Assembly (NCBI RefSeq): GCF_009789195.1
Contig: NZ_WSTC01000017.1
Location: 62,001 to 126,000 of the forward strand
From: Paenibacillus sp. MMS18-CY102
Lineage (GTDB): Bacteria > Bacillota > Bacilli > Paenibacillales > Paenibacillaceae
Direction of reading: 5' to 3'
Length of the DNA stretch: 64,000 nt
Shown: positions 7,603-15,420 of the stretch, piece by piece
How positions within the stretch are numbered: the first letter of the stretch is position 1
Layout: each line of letters opens with the position of its first letter
Position numbers and translations under genes: made by a program
The notes under the pieces: model-generated
What the model was told of the DNA's origin: nothing
The model's database searches: none
Seen by the model: the letters and a program-made list of their open reading frames with translations, nothing else

Positions 7603-8631
7603 TTGCGCAATGCAGAGCAAACGTTACACCCCCTGATTGACCATTATATGAATATCAGCAGGCATGACAAAGCAGCTGAGCTCATCCGCCAAGCGCTTGC
7701 TGATGATCCGCTGAATGATCGATTGCATTACCAGGCGGCCGTCGCCTGTTATCATTTGGACCAATATCCGAAGGCCAGGAAACATCTGCAGCAAGCTTAT
7801 CAATCTGGATTCCCACCGGTCCAAGTTCATCATCTGGAAGGGATGATGTATGCAGACGAAGAGCAATGGAGCCTCGCAGAAGACCATTACTTGGCCGCTC
7901 TGCACACGCATCCCCACGCAGCCAGCGTGCTTGCTTCCTATGCATCGCTTCTCATCCGGTTAGGGCATCGGGAGCAAGGGCTTGAGATGCTGGCTGAAGC
8001 ACGCCGGATTGATCCGGGAAACATCCAAGTGATCAAACACAGCCTCTATTATGAAGTAGCCCGCAACTTGGAGCAGAAGCAAATGATAAATTTGGAGCAG
8101 CTAGTCAAACATGAAAACAATAAAAGCGCACTCTCAGTCGAACTTGGCATTAAGGAGTACTATAGCGGCAACTATAAGCTGGCCAAAAAACATTTTCGCG
8201 AAGCGTATATCAGTAATCCAACCAATTCTCAGCTGCTAAAAAATGTACAGATCGTTGAGCGTAAAACGAACATCTTCTTGCTTCCCCATCATCTATCCGA
8301 ACGGATCGGAGGGCTGCCCTTCCTATGGTTCTGGATTACGGCCATCCTTCTAACCGCGTATCCCTTCGCAAGCACTGCCATTCGCTGGCCGCTTTATGCT
8401 GTAGGCGGTTTGATCGCCTACCTGTTCACTGCCAATTATGCCGTTCGCATTTACTATAATGCCAAAGATACCAATACAAGCTTTTTCAAACAGCTATTTT
8501 CTCTCACATCATTGCTTGTATTGGCTGTCCTGCTAGCCGGGATATTTTTAAGCCTCTTTATGTTAAATCCGCTTTTTGCGATAGCAGGCTTTTTCGGAGC
8601 CCGATATTTTTCCAAAAAAACATCCAAGTAA
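7603..8631 (+). CDS. TPR-repeat protein with C-terminal membrane anchor
   Basis: A protein of about 342 residues. The N-terminal two thirds consist of tetratricopeptide-like helix pairs (for example DKAAELIRQALADDPLN, then KARKHLQQAY, then LAEDHYLAALHTHP, then KLAKKHFREAYISNP), giving about five to six repeats. The last 110 residues contain three hydrophobic helices, placing the repeats in the cytoplasm or anchoring them to the membrane. The TTG at 7603 is preferred because AGAGGA lies about nine bases upstream; a TTG at 7585 overlaps the previous stop codon. It probably presents a protein-binding scaffold for the AAA+ ATPase encoded 11 bases downstream (inference). Confidence 0.75.
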   Translation: MRNAEQTLHPLIDHYMNISRHDKAAELIRQALADDPLNDRLHYQAAVACYHLDQYPKARKHLQQAYQSGFPPVQVHHLEGMMYADEEQWSLAEDHYLAALHTHPHAASVLASYASLLIRLGHREQGLEMLAEARRIDPGNIQVIKHSLYYEVARNLEQKQMINLEQLVKHENNKSALSVELGIKEYYSGNYKLAKKHFREAYISNPTNSQLLKNVQIVERKTNIFLLPHHLSERIGGLPFLWFWITAILLTAYPFASTAIRWPLYAVGGLIAYLFTANYAVRIYYNAKDTNTSFFKQLFSLTSLLVLAVLLAGIFLSLFMLNPLFAIAGFFGARYFSKKTSK

Positions 8632-8642
8632 AGGAGTCACTT

Positions 8643-9908
8643 ATGAAACGTTTACGCTGGTTGCAGCAAATGACGCAATGGCATCCCGAGCAAGCTGAAG
8701 CTTGGTATTGGGTAGGCATGGAATGTATGGACAACCATCAATCGATGGAAGCTGTGCTTGCCTTTACGGAAGGTTTGAAGGTCGCTACAGAGGAAGAGAA
8801 ACCGCTATATCTTGAGAAGCTAGCACTTGCTGCCACTCTGCCCGCCAAGAAAGAACAAGCAGCTGACGCTCCTCGTTCCGCCACAGAAGCAACACCACCG
8901 GTGCCGCCGGCCGCAATTATTCAATCAACCGCTCCAGCCGTTTCCTCTGCACCAAATGAACAGCCCGTCGAACGTGCTGAACGGACAGGGTTCCCATTTC
9001 AAGTCATTAACGGCGGCCATTCGGCTGCTGCGCCAACTGCGGAAGCAGCGCCCATCTCGTTCAAAGATGTTGCAGGTTTAACTGACCTAAAAAAAACGAT
9101 CCACATGAAAATTATTAGCCCCTTCTATAATCAAGGGCTATTCTCCAAGTTTCGCAAAAAAGCTGGTGGCGGCGTACTGCTCTACGGCCCTCCTGGCTGC
9201 GGCAAGACGTTCATCGCCAAAGCGACCGCCGGCGAATGCCGTGCAAACTTTTACCCGATCCATATCACCGACATTCTCGATCGCTACATCGGCGGGAGCG
9301 AAAGGAACCTGCATGAGCTGTTCAGTAAAGCCCGTGCGCAGAAGCCGAGCATTCTATTCATTGATGAAATTGATGCCATCGGCCATGACCGGTCCAAATC
9401 GTCAGCAAACTTCCGCGGCCTTGTCGATACCTTCCTCACCGAGATGGAGGGCATCGACAGCTCGACCGATCAAGTGCTCGTTATAGGCGCAACCAACATG
9501 CCCTGGGATGTCGATAACGCGTTGAAGCGGCCGGGACGATTCGACCGATTAATTTTCGTCGCACCGCCTGACGAGGATGCCCGCCAGAACATTTTCAGGC
9601 TCAAGCTGGACGGGCGCATGGCTGGACAAATTGACTTCGGCTCTCTCGCCAAGCGAACAGAGTACTTCTCCGGCGCTGATATTGAGCATGTATGCGAACG
9701 GGCTGTGGAATTCGTGCTAGAGGAGATTATGGCAACGAACGTTGAGCGCCCCATTCAGATGCGGGATTTGGAGCTTGCGCTGCAGACGGTCACGCCATCT
9801 ACGCTAGAGTGGCTGCGCACCGCCAAAAACTTCGTGCGTTATGCAAACCAAAGCGGCAGCTATAACGATGTGGAAGATTATTTGCGCAAGTACGGGAAGC
9901 GCCTTTAA
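8643..9908 (+). CDS. AAA+ ATPase of the CDC48/FtsH type with N-terminal TPR-like segment
   Basis: A 421-residue ATPase. Residues 1-62 form a TPR-like helical segment matching the style of its neighbour. Residues 65-135 are an Ala/Pro-rich linker. The AAA+ core runs from about 138 to 375 with Walker A GPPGCGKT (182-189), Walker B ILFIDEID (237-244), sensor 1 GATN (282-285) and the arginine-finger pair in RPGRFDR. All catalytic residues are present, so an active unfoldase or remodeller is expected; there is no protease domain, unlike FtsH. A clear AAAGGAG lies upstream and the gene is last in a three-gene operon closed by a terminator at 9931-9967. The substrate is unknown. Confidence 0.85.
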   Translation: MKRLRWLQQMTQWHPEQAEAWYWVGMECMDNHQSMEAVLAFTEGLKVATEEEKPLYLEKLALAATLPAKKEQAADAPRSATEATPPVPPAAIIQSTAPAVSSAPNEQPVERAERTGFPFQVINGGHSAAAPTAEAAPISFKDVAGLTDLKKTIHMKIISPFYNQGLFSKFRKKAGGGVLLYGPPGCGKTFIAKATAGECRANFYPIHITDILDRYIGGSERNLHELFSKARAQKPSILFIDEIDAIGHDRSKSSANFRGLVDTFLTEMEGIDSSTDQVLVIGATNMPWDVDNALKRPGRFDRLIFVAPPDEDARQNIFRLKLDGRMAGQIDFGSLAKRTEYFSGADIEHVCERAVEFVLEEIMATNVERPIQMRDLELALQTVTPSTLEWLRTAKNFVRYANQSGSYNDVEDYLRKYGKRL

Positions 9909-9930
9909 TCCATTACACGGCAACAAAAAA

Positions 9931-9967
9931 GAGAAGCTCACAAGCAATAGGCTTTTGTGAGCTTCTC
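9931..9967. terminator. Bidirectional terminator
   Basis: Thirteen-base perfect arms (GAGAAGCTCACAA and complement) with A/T-rich flanks lie between the convergent AAA+ ATPase and solute-binding protein genes. Confidence 0.85.
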
Positions 9968-9995
9968 CTTTTGCATAAGGCCTTCCTTAATCGGC

Positions 9996-11348
9996 CTAGT
10001 GTCGCGCACTAGCAGCTATATCAGCCGCCTTATCCAATTCCTCTGTAAATTGTTCTGGCGTTAGCTGCCCAAGCAGCAGCTTTGCATTCAAATCCATCAT
10101 CGCTTCTTTCCAATCCGCCGTAGAAGTATCAAGCACCGGCGTACCGCTGGACGATTTCATGCTGCTGAAAATCTCAAACAGCTCTTGCTGCAGCGCTGTC
10201 TCCTTGCCACTCATCACGAAGCGGGAAGCTGGCGTTCCCACGCCACTCTCCCATAGCGTATTCGCCCAATGCTCCGGCTTGAAGAAGTATTCCAGGAACT
10301 GCAGTGCTTCTGCCGTATGCTTCGAGGCGCTAGACACCGAATAGCCGCCGCCGAACCATGCCGCTACATCGGTCGCCGCTCCTTTGGCTGATGCCGGATA
10401 CGGAAACGCGCCGACGTATTGCCGGAACTGCGGCGTGAAATTCGCATCTGTCGCGATGCCAAGCTCCCAGTTCCCTACCAAGTACATCGCGGCATTGCCT
10501 TGCCCGAACAGGTTGCGCGCTGCACCGTAATCCGTTGTCAAATAACCATCGGCGAACCCGCCTGCCTGAGCCAGCTCCTGCATCTGCCGCGCTGCGGCGA
10601 CAAAGCCCGGCTCCGTAAACTTCACTTTGCGCGCCAAGGCGTCGTCCATCCGGTCAAAGCTGCCAGATTGGCGCTGCTGTGTATATTCGAACCAGATCGG
10701 AAATACCCATCGGTCCATCCCATTCACTGCGATCGGGTTAATCCCTTCCGCGCGAAGCGCTTTTACAACCGCTTTCAATTGTTCAAAGCTCGTCGGAACC
10801 GATAGCCCGTTATCGGCAAATATTTTTTTGTTATAATAAAAAACCAAATAATCGGTTGAACGAGGCAGGCCGTATAGCTTGCCGTCTTGCGAAAACCCTT
10901 CGGTCGCGCCTTTTATAAATCCGCTATCCGCAAACTTGTTAGCAGGCAGCTCAAGGAGCATATGATGGTCAATTAGAGGCTTGATGAAGGAAGGCTGTCC
11001 CCATGTTTGAATAATATCAGGCAAGGAGTTCGTCGACGAGTAGATCTTCATTTTCGACTTGTAAGGCTCGTCCTGCAGCGCCTCAACCTCGATCTTAATC
11101 GAAGGATGTTCCAGCATATATCGGTCAATAATGGCTTGTTCCACTTTCCCCGCACCGTTCATGCGGTCGGAAAGCGCAGTAAACAGCCTTAATGTCGTCA
11201 TCTGTGGTTCCCCGTTCTCCCCCTCATTCTGGCTGCTATTTGACTGGATGCCGCTCCCCCCTGTTATTCCGCTCGTACGGCTATTGCTGCACGCTATTAT
11301 CGATAGGAGAATAAGTAACGCTGCTAGAAAAACTGTTGGCTTCTTCAT
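9996..11348 (-). CDS. Sugar ABC transporter substrate-binding lipoprotein (SBP family 1)
   Basis: A 450-residue extracellular solute-binding protein of the MalE/UgpB type. The signal peptide ends in a lipobox (IIAC, Cys at about 20), followed by a Ser/Asn/Gly-rich linker and the SBP_bac_1 fold (LRLFTALSDRMNGAGKVEQ, GKLYGLPRSTDYLVFYYNKKIF, the GNAAMYLVGNWE segment). Such proteins deliver oligosaccharides to a two-permease ABC importer, but no permease genes lie next to it. It is divergent from a YesM/YesN-type two-component system, so it may instead be a sensing partner or an orphan binding protein induced by that system. Confidence 0.85.
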   Translation of the reverse strand: MKKPTVFLAALLILLSIIACSNSRTSGITGGSGIQSNSSQNEGENGEPQMTTLRLFTALSDRMNGAGKVEQAIIDRYMLEHPSIKIEVEALQDEPYKSKMKIYSSTNSLPDIIQTWGQPSFIKPLIDHHMLLELPANKFADSGFIKGATEGFSQDGKLYGLPRSTDYLVFYYNKKIFADNGLSVPTSFEQLKAVVKALRAEGINPIAVNGMDRWVFPIWFEYTQQRQSGSFDRMDDALARKVKFTEPGFVAAARQMQELAQAGGFADGYLTTDYGAARNLFGQGNAAMYLVGNWELGIATDANFTPQFRQYVGAFPYPASAKGAATDVAAWFGGGYSVSSASKHTAEALQFLEYFFKPEHWANTLWESGVGTPASRFVMSGKETALQQELFEIFSSMKSSSGTPVLDTSTADWKEAMMDLNAKLLLGQLTPEQFTEELDKAADIAASARH

Positions 11349-11556
11349 GGATGACCACCCTATCCTGTCGATGGCAATACTACTCTATCATATCGCTTGT
11401 CGCCTATTCTTAACATGTGTTATTTTTATGATGTTGTAGTGCGAACTTTAGAAGTTAGGTATACATTTTCAAGAACTTTTCTAATCCTGTCCCGTATTTC
11501 CAATTCATCCGGTATACTCAAATTAGTGTAGATGACTTCATAGAGGAGGCAGGCAC

Positions 11557-13392
11557 CTGTTCAACAATTGGAAGCGCATCTATTGGAATTGGCCGATTCG
11601 ATTGAAGCTGCTTAGCTGGATAGCGCCACTATTTATTGCAACCATTGACCTTACCGGGTACTTCTCCTATTACGTTGCATCACAGCTGGCATTAAGCAAA
11701 GCAGGGCAAAACCAGTCGAATCTCACACGCCAAACGATCGACCATTTTAATAATATCGCGCAGGATGCAATCGATTTCTCGAACTATCTGTTATTATCCG
11801 ATACGGTTCAAGAGCTATTGTCCAAGCCTGATGATCCCGACGCACACAGAAGAGCGTTTACGACGCTTTCATCCTTAATGGTTACCCGCAACTCCATTCA
11901 ATCCCTCATTATCTATCCGCTTGAGTCGAACAGCATGGAATCGATTGGCCAGCCTTTTGCCATTGACCAGACCGGGCTTACCAGTGCTATGCCCTATCCC
12001 TTGTTTTCGAAAAGCAAGCTATTTCAAACCGCACTTGAGTTGAATGGCAAAGAAACATGGGGGTTCATCCCTCCCTCTGAAAAGCTGTTCGTCGGCGATA
12101 GCGACAACAAGATCGTACTGGCTAAGCTGATCAAAAGCGCTGATCTTCGAACGAAGGGCATGATCATCGTCGGCGTCCAAGAGAGCAAGCTTCGCAAGCA
12201 GCTCATTAATTCCATCGACGCGCAAGCGCTCGTATTGGATGATGCCGGGACGATACTTACAGGGACAGAATCCACTTGGATTGGCCATTCTTATCGCAAT
12301 ATACCGAACCAAGAAATCAAACAGCTTTCCTTAAGCGATATGCCCACAAGCATCCAGACATCAGATTGGCTTATTTCTTCAGCGTCCTCCACCCTCACCG
12401 GTTGGCATGCGGTTATTATTCAGCCCAAGGACGTTTTGCTGCAAGAGCTGGACCGGATTAGCATGATTACGATCATTTTCATGAGCGTCAGCTTGCTCAC
12501 CGCCCTTCTGTTCTCATGGATTGCCACATCGTTTATTACAACATCGATGCGGAAGCTCCTAAAGTCGATGCGTATGCTGCAGACTGGCGACTTTAGCCAA
12601 CGGGTTCATTTCTCAGCAACCGATGAGATCGGGCAATTAGGCCGCGGCTACAATGTCATGGTCGAACGGATCAAAGAACTCATTGACGATGTTTACAATA
12701 CGAAGCTCAAACAACGGGAAGCTGAATTGAAAACGCTTCAAGAACAAATTAACCCTCATTTTCTATATAACACCTTGGATATGATTTATTTATCCGCGCA
12801 AAAAAATGGCGAGACAGCCATCGCTGAGATGGTTTATTCGTTATCCCGCATGTTCCGGCTTCGGTTAAGCGGCGGACGATCGATCATTTCCTTGGAGCAA
12901 GAGATGGAGCTCGTACAGCATTACCTTCATCTGCAACGGCTGCGGTTCAAAAACCGCATTGCCTTCGACCTGGATATCGACCCCAAAGCGCGCCATGCAC
13001 AGGTGCCGAAACTGCTCATTCAGCCATTAGTTGAGAACGCTGTCATTCATGGGATCGAGCCTATGAATGGGGATGGCTTCATTCAAGTCAAATGCCGAAT
13101 CGACAACGATCGGCTGCTGATAAGCGTCACGGATAATGGCGCTGGCATACCTTATGACCGCCTGGCTGAGCTGAACCGAATGTTCGTGCAAATCACGAAA
13201 CGAGGCGACGCCGGAACGACTACGAATCCATCTCAAAGCTTTGCCATTAGAAACTTACAGGAACGGCTTATGCTTGCATTTGGCCCAGAAGTACAACTAC
13301 GAATCGACAGCCAAGAAGGAAGAGGGACGACTGCATCCATCGCTATTCCATGGGAGGAGACCTGCGATCATGATGAATGTGCTCTTGGTTGA
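11557..13392 (+). CDS. YesM-type sensor histidine kinase
   Basis: A membrane sensor kinase of about 611 residues. It has an N-terminal transmembrane helix, an extracellular dCache-like sensing region (about 45-295), a second helix (about 300-325), a HAMP domain, and a His_kinase domain with the phospho-acceptor in QINPHFLYNTLD. The HATPase part carries the N-box VENAVIHG and DNGAGI. The in-frame reading extends upstream of a TTG at 11602 to a CTG at 11557, seven bases after a perfect AGGAGG, and the extra residues (FNNWKRIYWNWPIRLKL) match the usual pre-TM leader of this family; the CTG start is inferred. It overlaps the response regulator start by 23 bases. YesM kinases usually sense carbohydrates and control import or degradation genes. 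Confidence 0.85.
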   Translation: MFNNWKRIYWNWPIRLKLLSWIAPLFIATIDLTGYFSYYVASQLALSKAGQNQSNLTRQTIDHFNNIAQDAIDFSNYLLLSDTVQELLSKPDDPDAHRRAFTTLSSLMVTRNSIQSLIIYPLESNSMESIGQPFAIDQTGLTSAMPYPLFSKSKLFQTALELNGKETWGFIPPSEKLFVGDSDNKIVLAKLIKSADLRTKGMIIVGVQESKLRKQLINSIDAQALVLDDAGTILTGTESTWIGHSYRNIPNQEIKQLSLSDMPTSIQTSDWLISSASSTLTGWHAVIIQPKDVLLQELDRISMITIIFMSVSLLTALLFSWIATSFITTSMRKLLKSMRMLQTGDFSQRVHFSATDEIGQLGRGYNVMVERIKELIDDVYNTKLKQREAELKTLQEQINPHFLYNTLDMIYLSAQKNGETAIAEMVYSLSRMFRLRLSGGRSIISLEQEMELVQHYLHLQRLRFKNRIAFDLDIDPKARHAQVPKLLIQPLVENAVIHGIEPMNGDGFIQVKCRIDNDRLLISVTDNGAGIPYDRLAELNRMFVQITKRGDAGTTTNPSQSFAIRNLQERLMLAFGPEVQLRIDSQEGRGTTASIAIPWEETCDHDECALG

Positions 13393-15004
13393 GGACGAGA
13401 TTACGATTCGCGAAGGAATTAGAGACACCATACCTTGGCTAGAAAATGGGCTTCAACTATGTGGAGAAGCAGGTGACGGGCTAGAAGCGCTCGAGCGCAT
13501 AGCAAATGGGCCTGTTCCTGATCTCATTATTACTGATATTCATATGCCAAAGATGAATGGGCTTGATTTTATTCAAGCTGCCCGCGCTGCATTGCCTAAC
13601 GTCGAAGTCATCGTGCTCTCTGGCTATGACGATTTTCAATACGCCAAAAAAGCCATCCAGCTCGGGGTTAACGGCTATGTGCTAAAGCCATGCCGAACCG
13701 AAGAGCTCGTACAGCTCATGGTGAACACGAAGATGAAAATTAATGCGATACGCGAAACGCAAACTTCGATGCATTCCATTCAGAACAAATGGGAACGCAG
13801 TTTGCCTACTGTCATTGAACAATCGCTGCTGCGCTGGGTCCGCAGCCCTCGGCAGAAGCTAGAAAACCGGGCAGGACAATTGGAGGAATGGAATAGCCCT
13901 ATCCACCCTGCTGATCTTCTCGTTGGCATTATTCGTATCGATGCATCTTCTGGCAACCGCATGTTCAATAAACCCGACCAAGAGCTGATCCGCTATGCCG
14001 CCTTCAACATCATTCAAGAAACGTTAAATCCCGTCTATGAACAAAATGTAATCGTTGTTCGTGATGGAAACGATTACATATGGATCGCCAACCCGCCTAG
14101 GAAGCAGCTCTCGATCCAAGAAACGAAGCTGGAGCTCGGACGTCTAAAGATCAATCTGGAGCAATACTTGCGTATGTCGGTCAGCATCGGCTCCGGCAAT
14201 TTGGTAGGGTGCATTGATGATCTGCATATATCCTATGAGCAGGCCTGGAAGGCAATCGAAACCCGCTTCTACTCTGGCAAAGGAACGATAGTCCTCTACA
14301 GCGAGTTAACTCAAAACGCTAACGAGGCTTCCGACGCCACTATTTTCGAAGACAAATCAATGCTAGAGCTGGAGCAAAGCATCCTCCACCACCTTCGTAC
14401 GATGAAATTCGAAGATGCGCTGGACCAAACCGAGCTGTGGCTGCAGCAGCTTCGCCGCGGCCCATTGGTTGACCAAACCGAAGTAAGCTTACGGACAACC
14501 GCCTTCTTGCTTGAATTGCAGAAGCTCGCACAGGAGCAGCATGTGAACCCATTAGAATCAAACGGCCGGATGGTCGACTTGATTAAGCAGGTGCCTAATA
14601 TGGAAACGCTGGAGGACTTGTCTACCCTCGTGAAGAAGCTCATTCGCTCTCTTGTAGCAGGCTTAACCTCACAGGTCCCTACTCACCGTACCGTGCAAGG
14701 CGCACTCGATATCATTCATGCCAAATACCACACGAACCTGACGCTCGACTCCGTGTCGAAGGAAGTATTCGTATCGAACACCTATCTCAGCTCGCTGTTC
14801 AAGCAAGAGCTTGGCATCAACTTCCTCGATTACTTGCATCAGTACCGAATCGAGCATGCCAAGTCGCTATTGCGCAAAAACTATAAAATGTATGCGGTAG
14901 CCAAAATGGTTGGCTATCAGGAGGAACGCTACTTTAGCATGACGTTCAAAAAATGGACAGGGCTTACGCCAACGCAGTTCAAAAAAAATGGTGGTGCGAA
15001 TTAA
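13370..15004 (+). CDS. YesN-type response regulator, AraC-family DNA-binding domain
   Basis: A response regulator of about 544 residues. The receiver domain has an acidic pocket (VEDE), phospho-acceptor Asp at about 55-56 in IITDIHMPKMNG, and a conserved Lys in YVLKPC. A long linker or GGDEF-like relic region (about 150-430) follows. The C-terminal AraC/XylS double helix-turn-helix covers about 445-544 (LTLDSVSKEVFVSNTYLSSLFK, then VAKMVGYQEERYFSMTFKKWTG). The start ATG at 13370 has GGAGGAG ten bases upstream, inside the end of the kinase gene. Likely targets are the divergent solute-binding gene and perhaps the polysaccharide-degradation locus that follows (inference). Confidence 0.88.
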   Translation: MMNVLLVEDEITIREGIRDTIPWLENGLQLCGEAGDGLEALERIANGPVPDLIITDIHMPKMNGLDFIQAARAALPNVEVIVLSGYDDFQYAKKAIQLGVNGYVLKPCRTEELVQLMVNTKMKINAIRETQTSMHSIQNKWERSLPTVIEQSLLRWVRSPRQKLENRAGQLEEWNSPIHPADLLVGIIRIDASSGNRMFNKPDQELIRYAAFNIIQETLNPVYEQNVIVVRDGNDYIWIANPPRKQLSIQETKLELGRLKINLEQYLRMSVSIGSGNLVGCIDDLHISYEQAWKAIETRFYSGKGTIVLYSELTQNANEASDATIFEDKSMLELEQSILHHLRTMKFEDALDQTELWLQQLRRGPLVDQTEVSLRTTAFLLELQKLAQEQHVNPLESNGRMVDLIKQVPNMETLEDLSTLVKKLIRSLVAGLTSQVPTHRTVQGALDIIHAKYHTNLTLDSVSKEVFVSNTYLSSLFKQELGINFLDYLHQYRIEHAKSLLRKNYKMYAVAKMVGYQEERYFSMTFKKWTGLTPTQFKKNGGAN

Positions 15005-15016
15005 GAAAGAATAGGC

Positions 15017-15199
15017 TAACGGACCGGAGAGCCGTTATTTCTCTTCAAACGGGCAAGTTGAAAATGTAACGGACACCACAGCCGTTATTTCGCCATTCTG
15101 GTGCCTCAAAGGGGCTAAACGGATCAAATAACGGCTGCTCAGTCCGTTAGAACACAAATAAGGCTAATTGGGGCTAAATAACGGCTGCTCGGTCCGTTA
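15017..15199. repeat. TAACGG-N9-CCGTTA palindrome cluster (copy 2)
   Basis: Four units lie at 15017-15037, 15067-15087, 15129-15149 and 15179-15199. Adjacent units are alternately inverted: the first two read TAACGGAC...GCCGTTA and the last two TAACGGCTGCTC.GTCCGTTA. The arms are perfect six-base complements. Spacer text differs from the clusters at the left edge and at 53 kb, so the palindrome itself is the conserved element. Confidence 0.85.
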
Positions 15200-15225
15200 G
15201 AGTGAGCAGCTTTAATCCATGCACT

Positions 15226-15288
15226 AAAAAACCGTTCCTTCCGATAATGCTGCGACATATCGCCCATTAACGAAGGCACGGTTTTTTT
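15226..15288 (+). terminator. Terminator after the YesM/YesN operon
   Basis: Arms AAAAAACCGTTCCTTC and GAAGGCACGGTTTTTTT (one mismatch) flank a 30-base loop, with seven T residues on the plus strand. Confidence 0.7.
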
Positions 15289-15317
15289 GTGATGCTAAGA
15301 ACATCGTGCGCTTCATG

Positions 15318-15358
15318 AAAAATAGGGCGAAGCCGCTTTATAGCGATGCTCCGCCCTA
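15318..15358 (-). terminator. Terminator after the GH81 glucanase gene
   Basis: On the minus strand TAGGGCGGAGC and GCTTCGCCCTA pair around a short loop that can itself pair (ATCGCTATAAAGCG), followed by TTTTT. It lies about 60 bases past the GH81 stop. Confidence 0.8.
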
Positions 15359-15420
15359 CTTGTTATTAACGGTTAAACATGATTGCGAATGCTAGTGTTC
15401 AATCATCTTCCGTTCCCTTA

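Larger units (their letters stand above)
15005..15420. other. Intergenic region: palindromic repeats and two terminators
   Basis: No gene is seen. The region contains four TAACGG-type palindromes (15017-15199), a plus-strand terminator (15226-15288) for the two-component operon and a minus-strand terminator (15318-15358) for the GH81 gene. Confidence 0.75.
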
